Translations under genes and position numbers: made by a program
Assembly: GCA_030696315.1 (NCBI GenBank)
Contig: JAUYSM010000109.1
Coordinates: 1-64,000, forward strand
Length of the DNA: 64,000 nucleotides
Origin: Pseudohongiella sp.
GTDB taxonomy: Bacteria; Pseudomonadota; Gammaproteobacteria; Pseudomonadales; Pseudohongiellaceae
Reading direction: 5' to 3'
Shown: positions 8,423 to 16,878 of the stretch, piece by piece
How the letters are laid out: each line of letters starts with the position of its first letter
How positions within the stretch are numbered: position 1 is the first letter of the stretch
The notes under the pieces: generated by a model
Database searches by the model: none
Told to the model about the DNA's origin: nothing
What the model saw: the letters and a program-made list of their open reading frames with translations, nothing else

Positions 8423-9289
8423 TTAACGCATCACTTTTTGTTTGCTTTCGCGCAGTGACCAGATGAGGCCAAGCCCGAAGCCTGCATTAAATTTGTTTTC
8501 AAATAGCGGGCTATGCACGTTCTTGGCGCCGTGATGAAAACTGGTCTGCACCGTGGCAAACATCCTGGCTTTGTTACTGATGTGCCAGGTGCCAGAGAAA
8601 TTTAAACCCGTACCAAAATAGCCGCCACGTGCGCGGTAAGGGGTACGGTCTACCTGACTGAACTCATTGGCGACATCAAAAAAGTAGCCGTGAACATCGC
8701 GTGTTGCCCATAAAGGTTTCAGCGATACGGTTGCTTCGAGTTGCGGGTGGAAAGCACCGTAATGCCGATAACGCAGCATTGGCTCAAACACGTAGCCATG
8801 ATGATCAACTGCGCCAAAGTCCGTAGAAAATGCTGCGCGCGCCTGCAAAGCAAGCTGGAGCTCGGAGCGACTGGTGTCACTGAACTCAAATTTTCCGAGA
8901 TTAAAAACCAGTTGTGGACCCACTTCAAAAATGAAGTCCAGATCGGGCATGCCTTCTCGCAACTCATTGCCTTCACTTTCAGAGTCGAACGCTGCCGCAA
9001 ATGACAGTGACAATTCATAGTTGCCATTTTCTGCTGCGACAGCGCGTGCGGCACCGCCGTCACCAATGCGCAGAATATCGCCACGATAAACCACGTAAGG
9101 CAATCCAAGTCCCCGGGTTTGATACTCATCGGACGAGGGATAATGCGGTTGTACCAGCACGCCCCCACCCAGGCCAAGCTCCCACAAGGGTTTTTCAATC
9201 ATCACCGGCTCTGCTGCCTGCACAGAACCCCATAAACAGCTTGATATCAGCAGTGCTGCACGTGCATTCAAATGTTGTCGAGACGTCAT
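8423..9289 (-). CDS. MipA/OmpV-family outer membrane protein
   Basis: 288 residues with a Sec signal peptide (cleavage after SVQA, about residue 25) followed by amphipathic strands typical of an outer-membrane beta-barrel. WELGLGGGVLVQPHYPSSDE and GLPYVVYRGD are characteristic of the MipA/OmpV family (MltA-interacting protein and relatives). Function in the family ranges from scaffolding murein enzymes to nutrient or cation passage, and cannot be fixed here. Its start overlaps the stop of the nuclease gene by 4 bases, so the two are translated from one message. Confidence 0.88.
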   Translation of the reverse strand: MTSRQHLNARAALLISSCLWGSVQAAEPVMIEKPLWELGLGGGVLVQPHYPSSDEYQTRGLGLPYVVYRGDILRIGDGGAARAVAAENGNYELSLSFAAAFDSESEGNELREGMPDLDFIFEVGPQLVFNLGKFEFSDTSRSELQLALQARAAFSTDFGAVDHHGYVFEPMLRYRHYGAFHPQLEATVSLKPLWATRDVHGYFFDVANEFSQVDRTPYRARGGYFGTGLNFSGTWHISNKARMFATVQTSFHHGAKNVHSPLFENKFNAGFGLGLIWSLRESKQKVMR

Positions 9290-10317
9290 AAATTTTCCAG
9301 AGTATAAGCAATTCGCGCGCCGGCTTCGGCAATTCGCTTGGTAGCGATATCGCGCATCTGTTGCTCATACGCTGCGCTCAGCGTAACGGTTCCCAGTTCA
9401 TTGCCGGTATTTTCGCTACGCAGCACATTGTCGATCACGGTTTGAGGGTATACGGTGCTCAGCAAAATATCGCGACTTTGTTGCAACCAGTATGTGGGGC
9501 GAAAACCAAGCTGATCGGTATCGGAGGAAATGTCGGTGGCGATTGCCATTAACGCCGGCATTGATTGAGAAACAGGTATTTCACGCAGAGCTCTGTCCCA
9601 TGTGGAGTGCAGATTGCCGTTGTTCACACGGATACCATTGCCACCACGGTCGCCTTCAGGGAACAGGCGCTCAGATACCAGGCCACCGGTATGCAAAGGC
9701 TGATGAACATCACCGATCAGGTGCAGCAACCAGCTCAACGCCACCGCTTTGTCGGCGGTATTGGTGGCGTTTTGCAGTTCATAAATCGCAAAATCCAGTC
9801 CATTCGCCACATTGTCGACATGGCTACGCTCTTGTATCTGCTCGGCAGCTACACCTTGAATATCAGGACGGGGCGCGGTATTGACGTAAACATTGCCTTG
9901 GCGAACTGTCTCATCGCGCACCCAGGCGCCGTCAATCCAGTGCCAGTTCGGATTGTCAAAGCGCTGCTGATCGTCGCCCTCAAAACCTCGCGCCATATCC
10001 GGCCAGATAGCCGCTTGGCCCAGCAGCCAGCGCGCCTGAGTATCCGCATCGGTGCTCTTAAGCGCATCAGGCATGGCGGCCAGGAAATCCTGCTCAAAAC
10101 GTGGGTGTGCTCTCAGGATGGTGATGAATTGCTCGCGTGTATCGGTGGACATCAACTCCCAGGCGACTTCAGCCGTCAAACGATGCCCTGTGGCATCCCA
10201 GGCGTTTGCGGTGAACGGCAATAACATCAGCAGCGAGGCTTGTACTGACGAGATGACACATCTGCGTGTCTGATGACACATGAGCGAAGATAAGAAAACT
10301 GCGCGCTTTAAAAACAT
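9286..10317 (-). CDS. Secreted S1/P1-family zinc nuclease
   Basis: 343 residues. The N-terminal signal peptide is cut after TANA, leaving tryptophan 40 as the first mature residue; in S1/P1 nucleases this N-terminal Trp itself ligates zinc. Further metal motifs are visible: ATGH, NPNWHWID, HLIGDVHQPLH and LHSTWD. It should hydrolyse single-stranded DNA or RNA in the periplasm or outside the cell, perhaps to scavenge phosphate and nucleosides. The start at 10317 is chosen because AGGAAG lies upstream; an internal ATG at 10281 has no ribosome binding site. First gene of a pair with the MipA/OmpV gene. Confidence 0.93.
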   Translation of the reverse strand: MFLKRAVFLSSLMCHQTRRCVISSVQASLLMLLPFTANAWDATGHRLTAEVAWELMSTDTREQFITILRAHPRFEQDFLAAMPDALKSTDADTQARWLLGQAAIWPDMARGFEGDDQQRFDNPNWHWIDGAWVRDETVRQGNVYVNTAPRPDIQGVAAEQIQERSHVDNVANGLDFAIYELQNATNTADKAVALSWLLHLIGDVHQPLHTGGLVSERLFPEGDRGGNGIRVNNGNLHSTWDRALREIPVSQSMPALMAIATDISSDTDQLGFRPTYWLQQSRDILLSTVYPQTVIDNVLRSENTGNELGTVTLSAAYEQQMRDIATKRIAEAGARIAYTLENL

Positions 10318-10391
10318 GAAAAAGCTTCCTGTCTTGTGGTTTGCGCACAGTGTACCAGAGCAGTATAGTCGCGTATCTCCAGATTGCAGGC

Positions 10392-10431
10392 AAAAAAATG
10401 CCCACGTGAAGCGCTTGGCTCACACGTGGGC
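10392..10431 (-). terminator. Rho-independent terminator of the candidate small RNA
   Basis: A perfect 9-bp GC-rich stem, GCCCACGTG at 10423-10431 (read on the minus strand) with its partner at 10400-10408, encloses a 14-base loop and is followed on the minus strand by A and seven T residues (10398-10392). Only the minus strand has the T-tract, and no minus-strand protein gene lies upstream, so it must end a non-coding transcript or be a relic. Confidence 0.88.
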
Positions 10432-10507
10432 TAGGTATCACCCATCAATGGAAAAGGGGAGAGTCTGTTCCATTCAAGCCACCAGCAGGGGAATGCCGGT
10501 GCTTGAT
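10392..10507 (-). ncRNA. Candidate sigma-54/NtrC-controlled small RNA
   Basis: No protein gene lies here, yet the minus strand has a sigma-54 promoter match (10531-10516) and about 75 to 115 bases later a strong intrinsic terminator. The predicted RNA starts near 10505-10507 and is about 115 nt. It can fold into three hairpins: 10504-10476 (stem of about ten pairs, loop AUUCCCCU), 10474-10447 (seven pairs, AAUGGAA with UUCCAUU, loop CAGACUCUCCCCUU), and the terminator. Both loops display UCCCCU, the complement of a Shine-Dalgarno sequence, as in many base-pairing small RNAs. NtrC-dependent small RNAs such as NrsZ of Pseudomonas are precedent; I claim no sequence homology to it. Confidence 0.7.
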
Positions 10508-10515
10508 CAGTATAA

Positions 10516-10531
10516 TGCATGAGCTGTGCCA
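10516..10531 (-). promoter_or_regulatory. Sigma-54 (RpoN) promoter
   Basis: The minus strand reads TGGCACAGCTCATGCA, one mismatch from the RpoN consensus TGGCAC-R-N4-TTGC-W, with the invariant GG and GC exactly spaced. The transcription start is expected about 12 bases downstream, near 10505. Confidence 0.8.
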
Positions 10532-10669
10532 GTATTTTTTGGGGTTGCGCTAGTTATTGAAAATAAAGGGAAAATATTTTTTAATTTGGGTTTTGAAGCT
10601 TTTTAGGCCTATGGTTCTGTGTAGGGTTGCAGGAAAACACGATTCGTTTTGGTTCTTCGGTGCTGATTT

Positions 10670-10686
10670 TGCACCAGCTTGGTGCG
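10670..10686. promoter_or_regulatory. NtrC-type enhancer box
   Basis: TGCACCAGCTTGGTGCG matches the NtrC consensus TGCAC-Y-N5-GGTGCA in all but the last base. A further half-site, GGTGC at 10659-10663, forms a second overlapping dyad. The box lies about 170 bases upstream of the predicted small-RNA start, within the normal range for an enhancer acting with sigma-54, and about 50 bases upstream of the divergent arfB start. The stretch between box and promoter is very A/T-rich, which would suit DNA bending. Confidence 0.7.
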
Positions 10687-10733
10687 CTTAAATTTTATTG
10701 TTGGTAATGTGTTGTCATAAAAGGATGTAGCGA

Positions 10734-11147
10734 ATGGAGCCAATCCGGTCGAGGCAAGTTTCAGTCCAAGAGATTGAATGTTCTGCGATTCGAGCACAAG
10801 GTGCCGGCGGACAAAACGTCAACAAGGTGTCATCTGCCATTCATTTACGGTTTGACGTGAAATCCTCGTCACTGCCGGATGATGTCAAAGCGCTGGTACT
10901 GGCGTTGCGCGATAGGCGGATGAATGCCGACGGCGTCATAGTGATCAAAGCACAGCGTTTTCGTACTCAGGAGAAAAACCGCGAAGATGCCATTGCGCGC
11001 TTGCAGGCCCTTGTTGACAAAGCCTGTGAGGTGGCCCCGCCACGACTCGCAACACGCATCCCCAGAGCGCAAAAGCAGCAGCGACTGGAGAGCAAGCGCA
11101 AGGTAGCGACCATCAAGTCCTTACGTGGCAAGCCGGTTGCTGACTAA
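10734..11147 (+). CDS. arfB: Alternative ribosome-rescue factor ArfB (peptidyl-tRNA hydrolase)
   Basis: 137 residues. The release-factor catalytic GGQ is at residues 25-27 (GAGGQNVNKVSSA), and the C-terminal tail is rich in Lys and Arg (PRAQKQQRLESKRK), as needed to enter the empty mRNA channel of stalled ribosomes. Without a codon-recognition domain and with this tail it is ArfB (YaeJ) rather than RF1/RF2. ATG at 10734 with AAGGATG upstream. The gene starts about 50 bases past an NtrC-type box and runs away from the small RNA. Confidence 0.95.
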   Translation: MEPIRSRQVSVQEIECSAIRAQGAGGQNVNKVSSAIHLRFDVKSSSLPDDVKALVLALRDRRMNADGVIVIKAQRFRTQEKNREDAIARLQALVDKACEVAPPRLATRIPRAQKQQRLESKRKVATIKSLRGKPVAD

Positions 11148-11206
11148 GCCTGCATGTGTCATAAAGCGGCTATTTCGTTCACACAATCTGTTCAGGATAT
11201 TTAATC

Positions 11207-11638
11207 ATGTTGAGACCTTTTCATCTGGCCATTCCGGTGCGCGATCTGAACGAAGCGCGTGAGTTTTACGGCACGCGGCTGAATCTGCCGCAAGGGCGCA
11301 GCTCTGATCATTGGATTGATTACAACTTCTTTGGTCACCAGCTTGTGGTGCACCTGAACCCGAATCTGGGCAAAGACGGCTCTGTGCATCAGCACGCCAA
11401 TCATGTGGATGGTCATGGTGTACCAGTGCCACATTTTGGTGTGGTACTGAGCATGGAGGAATTTGCCGACTTTGAGCAGCGCCTGCGCGCGATGGGAACG
11501 GAGTTTGTGATCGAACCTTACATCCGGTTCAAAGGCCTGGCAGGTGAGCAGGCTACCATGTTTTTTAAAGATCCGTCCGGGAATGCCCTGGAGTTCAAGG
11601 CATTCCGGGATATCGAATCGCAGCTATTTGCGGTCTGA
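11207..11638 (+). CDS. VOC-family (glyoxalase-fold) dioxygenase-like protein
   Basis: 143 residues with two babab modules. Likely metal ligands are the histidine in [11 protein letters not shown], the histidine in PVPHFGVVL and the glutamate in [11 protein letters not shown], the usual H-H-E set of the vicinal-oxygen-chelate family. Close relatives are annotated as glyoxalase or extradiol dioxygenase-like proteins with no proven substrate. Convergent with a thiolase, with no gap between the two stop codons. Confidence 0.88.
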   Translation: MLRPFHLAIPVRDLNEAREFYGTRLNLPQGRSSDHWIDYNFFGHQLVVHLNPNLGKDGSVHQHANHVDGHGVPVPHFGVVLSMEEFADFEQRLRAMGTEFVIEPYIRFKGLAGEQATMFFKDPSGNALEFKAFRDIESQLFAV

Positions 11639-12820
11639 TCAATATACCTCAAACAACCCGGCGCCGCCCATGCCACCACCAATACACATGGTGCACACAA
11701 CGTACTTGGCGCCGCGGCGTTTACCTTCAATCAAGGCGTGACCGACCATACGCGCACCACTCATGCCGTAGGGGTGGCCGATAGAAATAGCGCCACCGTT
11801 CACATTCAGCAGTTCATCAGGGATGCCGAGTTTGTCACGGCAGTACAGCACCTGAACAGCAAACGCTTCATTGAGTTCCCACAGGCCGATGTCTTCCATT
11901 TTCAGGCCAAAACGCTTGAGTAGCACGGGAATTGCAAACACCGGGCCTATGCCCATTTCATCGGGCTCACACCCTGCCACCGCCATGCCGCGGTACGCAC
12001 CCAGCGGGGTCAAGCCACGTTTTTCAGCCTGTTTGCTTTCCATCAGGATGCTGGCAGATGCGCCATCGGATAACTGGCTGGCGTTACCTGCAGTGATGCA
12101 GCCGCCTTCTATGACCGGCTTCAGACTTGAAAGGCCTTCCAGTGTGGTTTCCGGGCGGTTGCCTTCATCTTTGGTCAATCGGACAGTTCTGAAGCTGATT
12201 TCACCCGTTGCTTTGTCGGCAACACCCATGGAGGATTCCATCGGTGCGATTTCCTGGTCGAACTTGCCAGCTGCTTGTGCGGCTGCAGTGCGTTGCTGGC
12301 TCTGAAAGCTGTATTCATCCTGGGCTTCGCGACTGATACCGTAGCGCTTGGCGACAATTTCAGCTGTTTGCAGCATGGGCATGTAAGCATGCTGAGACAA
12401 TGCCAGCACGTTAGCGTCAACGGTGCGGAATTTATTACGGTGATCGTTTTGTACCAGGCTGATAGATTCCAGACCCGCGCCAACCACGATGTCCATGTTG
12501 TCCACGATGATCTGTTTGGCGGCAGTGGCAATCGCCATCATGCCTGAGGCGCACTGGCGATCCATGCTCATGCCGGATACGCTGCTGGGCAAGCCGGCCG
12601 CAACACCAGCAAGGCGGCCAATGTTGTAGCCCGTGGTACCTTGTTGTACGGCGCAGCCCATCACCACATCATCAATTTCGTGTGGCGCAATGCCGGCACG
12701 GTTTACCGCTTCGCGAATGGCGTGGCCACCCAGCGTTGGACCTTCGGTGTTGTTAAAGGCGCCGCGATAGGCTTTACCAATCGGGGTTCGGGCGGTTGCC
12801 ACAATGACTGCTTCTCTCAT
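11639..12820 (-). CDS. Acetyl-CoA C-acyltransferase (thiolase)
   Basis: 393-residue thiolase. The nucleophilic cysteine is in [12 protein letters not shown] (about residue 90), the [10 protein letters not shown] loop holds the second active-site histidine, and [10 protein letters not shown] near the C-terminus holds the second cysteine. Such enzymes cleave 3-ketoacyl-CoA or condense two acetyl-CoA; a beta-oxidation role is most likely. I take the ATG at 12820, with AGAAGGA upstream, over an in-frame extension to 12859. It is a single gene, distinct from the second thiolase at 24729-25922. Confidence 0.94.
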   Translation of the reverse strand: MREAVIVATARTPIGKAYRGAFNNTEGPTLGGHAIREAVNRAGIAPHEIDDVVMGCAVQQGTTGYNIGRLAGVAAGLPSSVSGMSMDRQCASGMMAIATAAKQIIVDNMDIVVGAGLESISLVQNDHRNKFRTVDANVLALSQHAYMPMLQTAEIVAKRYGISREAQDEYSFQSQQRTAAAQAAGKFDQEIAPMESSMGVADKATGEISFRTVRLTKDEGNRPETTLEGLSSLKPVIEGGCITAGNASQLSDGASASILMESKQAEKRGLTPLGAYRGMAVAGCEPDEMGIGPVFAIPVLLKRFGLKMEDIGLWELNEAFAVQVLYCRDKLGIPDELLNVNGGAISIGHPYGMSGARMVGHALIEGKRRGAKYVVCTMCIGGGMGGAGLFEVY

Positions 12821-13212
12821 GATGGGTCCTTCTAGTCGTTTGACTTTTTGTTTAGACAAAATGGATCAGAATTAGAACAGTTGTTCGTTCTCAAGTGTAG
12901 CCGAAGCAGGCACCATTTCCCAAGTGCAAAAATGCATGTGTTTCTGACGCGTTTTTAGGGGTATCTGCCCCGAAACCTGTTTTTCCTGACGTTTGGTACA
13001 TTGCTGTCCGTATGCGCTTGTGCTAGCGTCACCGGGTCCTTTTTTAGAATCAGACTGCGGTTTGGGGCATATGTATGCCTCTGACAAGTGACCTGATTGG
13101 GCTCCTTCAGGAAGAATCCGCCCGGGTACCTCAGCACGAAGCTGAATGACCAACAATAACAACGAAATACACAGCGCATCTGTCCAGGCACATGCGTATT
13201 CCGGAGGAAAGT
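12821..13212. other. Intergenic region between thiolase and copper protein genes
   Basis: About 390 bases upstream of two divergent genes. It must hold both promoters. The only dyad I see is GAACA-N2-TGTTC at 12875-12886, some 55 bases before the thiolase start. No convincing small gene; reading frames here lack ribosome binding sites. Confidence 0.5.
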
Positions 13213-14991
13213 ATGAATAAGGTTCCATTCAGGCGTTCGTTCAGCCTGGTCTCTCTGCTGTCTACGGCCGCATTGGCGGCAGCACTGTCGGGTCCAGTAT
13301 CAGCGCAGGCGCCAGACATCAATAGTCGTGTAGGTGATTTTTCGTTGCTGGATCAAAACGGTTATTTCCATCACATGAGCTGGTACGACAATCGCAAAGC
13401 GATTGTGTTATTGGTTCAGGCGAATGGCAGCAACACGTTCCGTCAGGCACTGCCAACATTTTCCGCGTTACATACAACCTATAAAGATAATTTCCAGTTT
13501 TTTATGCTGAACCCTCTGGGTGAGTCGCGCGCGTCTGTGATTGATGCCGTGGCGGCTGCCGGTCAGGAAATTCCTGTGCTGATTGACGATGCACAAGTCA
13601 TCGCCGAAGCCATGAATGTGCAAACCGCTGGTGAAGCACTGATCTATGATCCGCGCTCATTCCGTCTGGTTTATCGCGGTCCGGTCGCTGGACTGGAAAA
13701 AGCACTGTCCGAAATTGATGCCGGTCAAGCGGTCAGTAATCCGGTGATGGCCGCCACGGGTGAAGCCATTCAGTATGCAGCACGCGACGCCAATATGGCG
13801 CGCACTGTGTCCTATTCGCAGGAAGTGGCACCGATTCTGGCTCAGAACTGCGCCAGTTGCCACCGTGATGGCGGTATCGCGCCATTTGCGCTGGACAGCC
13901 ATTCTATGGCTCAGGGCTGGTCGCCCATGATCCGTGAAGTCTTGATGACCAAACGTATGCCGCCAGGTCAAATCGACCCGCACGTGGGCGACTTTGTGAA
14001 CAGCTACACCGTCAGCCCGGAAGATCAGCAGACTCTTCTGCACTGGATTGCCCAGGGAGCGCAGCGCGATGGTGAGGTAGATCCGTTGGCCGAACTGGTC
14101 TGGCCGGAAACGGAGTGGGCCTTTGGTGAACCGGATCTGATTGTTGAATTGCCTCCGCAAGTGATTCCGGCAACCGGGGTGCTCGATTACATTAATGTAG
14201 TAGTCCCGTTTGAAGGTCTTACGGAAGATCGTTGGGTACGCGCCAGTCAGTACATTGCGGGTGACCGCACCGTGCTGCACCACACGCTCAACAGCATCTT
14301 GCCACCTGGTGCCAATGGTAATCGTCGGTTCTTAGGCGGCGGAAACAGTGCGGATGAAGCCAATATCACGGCGTATATCCCAGGAGCAGAGCCCAGCCAC
14401 GAGCCGGAAAATACCGGTGGTTTGCTCAAGGCCGGTTCGGAGCTGGCCTTGCAACTGCACTACACCACCAATGGTCGTGAAACAGTGGACAACAGCAAAA
14501 TTGGCATCTGGTTCTATCCAAAAGATGTTGTGCCCGAGAAGCGCATGTCAGGTCAGTGCGCCTGTATCTTCACACCAGAGTGGACTCACATTCCGCCCAA
14601 TGATCCTGATTTTGAGCAATCACAATCGATCACTGTGCCTCGTGATGCCTACCTGCACGCGTTCCTGCCACACATGCACTTCCGTGGCAAGCGTATGCGT
14701 TTTGAAGCGACCTACCCGGATGGCAGCAGCGAAGAGCTGATCAATATCGCCAACTACAACTACAACTGGCAGCTGCGTTATCAGTTGCGTGAGCCCAAAC
14801 TTGTGCCAGCCGGAACAATCATCACGGCAACCGGTGCGTTTGATAACTCATCACAAAACAAGATGAACCCGGATCCGAATCGACTGGTACCTTGGGGCCT
14901 GCAGAGCTGGGACGAAATGTTCTTTGGCTCAGTGAGCTGGCAGTATGTTGATCCGGAACCTGCAGCCGTTGAGACTGCATCGGTTCAGTAA
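13213..14991 (+). CDS. Secreted fusion: thioredoxin fold, c-type heme domain, copper monooxygenase-like domain
   Basis: 592 residues, exported by a Sec signal peptide cut near SAQA (residue 32). Domain 1 (about 35-175) resembles redoxin/AhpC-TSA but has no cysteine at the expected active-site turn (LVQANGSNTF), so it is probably redox-dead. Domain 2 has one c-type heme site, CASCH at 213-217, with a methionine in KRMPPGQ as likely axial ligand. Domain 3 (from about 300) resembles the type II, ascorbate-dependent copper monooxygenases of the peptidylglycine hydroxylase fold: HH at 356-357, LHYTTNG (His 416) and HMH at 487-489. The ATG at 13213 is preceded by GGAGG. Substrate unknown. Confidence 0.87.
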   Translation: MNKVPFRRSFSLVSLLSTAALAAALSGPVSAQAPDINSRVGDFSLLDQNGYFHHMSWYDNRKAIVLLVQANGSNTFRQALPTFSALHTTYKDNFQFFMLNPLGESRASVIDAVAAAGQEIPVLIDDAQVIAEAMNVQTAGEALIYDPRSFRLVYRGPVAGLEKALSEIDAGQAVSNPVMAATGEAIQYAARDANMARTVSYSQEVAPILAQNCASCHRDGGIAPFALDSHSMAQGWSPMIREVLMTKRMPPGQIDPHVGDFVNSYTVSPEDQQTLLHWIAQGAQRDGEVDPLAELVWPETEWAFGEPDLIVELPPQVIPATGVLDYINVVVPFEGLTEDRWVRASQYIAGDRTVLHHTLNSILPPGANGNRRFLGGGNSADEANITAYIPGAEPSHEPENTGGLLKAGSELALQLHYTTNGRETVDNSKIGIWFYPKDVVPEKRMSGQCACIFTPEWTHIPPNDPDFEQSQSITVPRDAYLHAFLPHMHFRGKRMRFEATYPDGSSEELINIANYNYNWQLRYQLREPKLVPAGTIITATGAFDNSSQNKMNPDPNRLVPWGLQSWDEMFFGSVSWQYVDPEPAAVETASVQ

Positions 14992-15001
14992 ACGAAAGAA
15001 C

Positions 15002-15044
15002 ATATGAATTGCAGATGAATTATCAATTCACCTGCAATTCATAT
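15002..15044. terminator. Long hairpin between convergent genes, overlapping the AbgT stop codon
   Basis: Bases 15002-15021 and 15025-15044 are inverted copies, 20 bp with a single mismatch and a 3-base loop. The right arm encodes the last residues of the AbgT transporter and its stop. No clear T-tract follows on either strand, so it may terminate weakly or shield the 3' ends of both messages. Confidence 0.6.
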
Positions 15045-16600
15045 CCGCTGCCAACACCTGGGCCCAGCGGTAAACCCAATCCAATCCACACCATCGCCAA
15101 CACCATACCGGTGATCATCAGCCAGATGCTGTATGGAATCATGGTGGCGGCCAGTGAACCCAGCCCAAACTCTTTATTCCAGCGCTGGCAAAATGCAAGA
15201 ATCAAGGGGAAGTAGGGCATCAAAGGCGTAATGATATTGGTTGCACCGTCACCAACCCGGTAGGCCGCTGTTGTCATCTCGGGGCTGACGCCCAGCAACA
15301 TCATCATGGGCACCAACACCGGTGCAAGCAGCGCCCATTTGGCACTGGCAGAACCAATAAACAGGTTGATCGACGCCGTCAGCAGAATGATCAAGGCAAT
15401 CAGTATCGGCATCGGCAGTTCCGCTGAGCGAATCATATCGGCGCCATTAATCGCAAAAATCAATCCAAGGTTTGACCAGTTAAACATCGCCACAAAGTGT
15501 GCGGCTGCAAAAGCCAGCACCAGATAATAAGCAAGATCCCCCATGGCGCCGGACATCATGGTCACCACATCCCGGTGACTTTTAACGGTGCCGGCGGCAG
15601 ATCCATACGCCCAGCCCGTTGCCAGAAACAGCAGGAAAAATGCGGCAACCAGGGATTGATAAAACGGTTGCAGCCGTGCAGCCCCGGCATCTTCATTGAT
15701 TAAAGGCGTGCCTGGCGCAAAACACAGCACCAGCCATAAGGCCACAATCCCGAGCGCTGCCCAGCCCGCTCTGCGCAAACCAGCCTGCTCAGGCCCGGTC
15801 AGTGTGCTGTCTTCGCGTGTGCTCAGGCCCACACTGTTGTTGGCGATGATTGCTTTGGCAGAGCCCAGTCTGGGTTCAATGATTTTGTCGGTCACGTACC
15901 AGATCACTGGCAGGTAAACAAACACCATGGCGGCAATAAAAAACCAGTTCCCTGCAATGTTCATGACCCAGCTTTGGTCCAGCGTCACCACGGCAGCTTC
16001 AGTGATGCCAAACAGCAAGGCATCCAGTTGCCCGGGAATCAGGTTGGCAGAAAATCCGCCCGAGACACCTGCGAATGCAGCTGCGATACCCGCGATGGGA
16101 TGGCGCCCGGCTGCCGCATAGACAACGCCTGCCAGTGGAATCAGTACCACGTACGCGGCATCAGCCGCGAGATTACCCAGCATTGCCAGCAGCGCAACCA
16201 CAGGTGTCAGCATGGCAAGAGGTGCTTTTTTAACCGCGCTGCTCATGGCGGTGGCAAACAAACCGCTGCGCTCTGCCACGCCTGCACCCAGCATGACCAA
16301 GAGCACATATCCCAGCGGATGAAAGTGGGCGAAGGTGGTTGGCATTTGCGTGAGCAAACGCTGCAGATTTTCCGCAGACAGCAGGCTTGCAGATAACACG
16401 ATCACCGGGCTGCCGTCGGCCTGTACTTGCGTGGGATGGACAGCAGATATGCCCAAAAGCGACGCAATGACGCTGATTACAATGACCCCGCCAATCAACC
16501 AGAAGAATATAAAAACCGGATCAGGGAGTCGGTTGCCGGTGTCTTCAATCCAGCCAAGGATGCCCTTGGATTTGTCACCGGTAGTAGGAATTTGTGCCAT
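15023..16600 (-). CDS. AbgT-family transporter
   Basis: 525 residues with about a dozen membrane segments. The N-terminus (ILGWIEDTGNRLPDPVFIFFWL) and GVAERSGLFATAM, NLAADAAYVVLIPL and FIGSASAKWALLAPVLVPMMM are hallmarks of AbgT carriers. Family members import p-aminobenzoyl-glutamate or export sulfonamides and other antimetabolites. Strand-paired with a divergent XRE regulator whose operators lie in the shared 272-base gap, so local regulation is likely. No abgA/abgB hydrolase genes accompany it. Confidence 0.93.
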   Translation of the reverse strand: MAQIPTTGDKSKGILGWIEDTGNRLPDPVFIFFWLIGGVIVISVIASLLGISAVHPTQVQADGSPVIVLSASLLSAENLQRLLTQMPTTFAHFHPLGYVLLVMLGAGVAERSGLFATAMSSAVKKAPLAMLTPVVALLAMLGNLAADAAYVVLIPLAGVVYAAAGRHPIAGIAAAFAGVSGGFSANLIPGQLDALLFGITEAAVVTLDQSWVMNIAGNWFFIAAMVFVYLPVIWYVTDKIIEPRLGSAKAIIANNSVGLSTREDSTLTGPEQAGLRRAGWAALGIVALWLVLCFAPGTPLINEDAGAARLQPFYQSLVAAFFLLFLATGWAYGSAAGTVKSHRDVVTMMSGAMGDLAYYLVLAFAAAHFVAMFNWSNLGLIFAINGADMIRSAELPMPILIALIILLTASINLFIGSASAKWALLAPVLVPMMMLLGVSPEMTTAAYRVGDGATNIITPLMPYFPLILAFCQRWNKEFGLGSLAATMIPYSIWLMITGMVLAMVWIGLGLPLGPGVGSGYELQVN

Positions 16601-16833
16601 TGTGAGGTCCTTTTGTCTTGTTGTCGTTTTGCGACTGAGTTTTCAGCTTCGTGTGCCAAGCATAATGCAGGCATGGCTGTGCAGCAAAGTGAAGATATGC
16701 AGGACAAAGGGGTAGCAGACTGGTGGTCGGGAGAATGCAGCAACAGCGGTTCTTGATTGAACAACTGCTACTGCATTCCCCTGCCTTCCGACCGGACCAT
16801 TGCTTCCTGCTGGCAGATTTGTATAACGCGTTT

Positions 16834-16849
16834 GAACCGCTTGTGGTTC
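16834..16849. promoter_or_regulatory. Putative XRE operator O1
   Basis: GAACC-GCTTGT-GGTTC is a perfect dyad with a 6-base spacer. Its core AACC-N6-GGTT is repeated exactly 30 bases downstream in O2, placing both on the same face of the helix. Confidence 0.55.
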
Positions 16850-16864
16850 GTTAACAGCAGTATA

Positions 16865-16878
16865 AACCATGTATGGTT
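16865..16878. promoter_or_regulatory. Putative XRE operator O2, overlapping the regulator's start codon
   Basis: AACCATGTATGGTT has the same AACC-N6-GGTT core as O1 and covers the ATG at 16873, so binding would block initiation or elongation of the regulator's own message. Confidence 0.55.

Noticed and set aside
9565-10224. Plus-strand open frame of 219 codons
   Set aside because: Antisense to the S1/P1 nuclease, which has a full set of zinc motifs and a signal peptide.
12875-12886. GAACA-N2-TGTTC dyad as a LexA box
   Set aside because: LexA of gammaproteobacteria binds CTGT-N8-ACAG; this dyad has a different spacing and orientation.
12872-13228. Minus-strand open frame in the thiolase/copper protein gap
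   Set aside because: No ribosome binding site, no family similarity, and it would overlap the start of the copper protein gene and its ribosome binding site.
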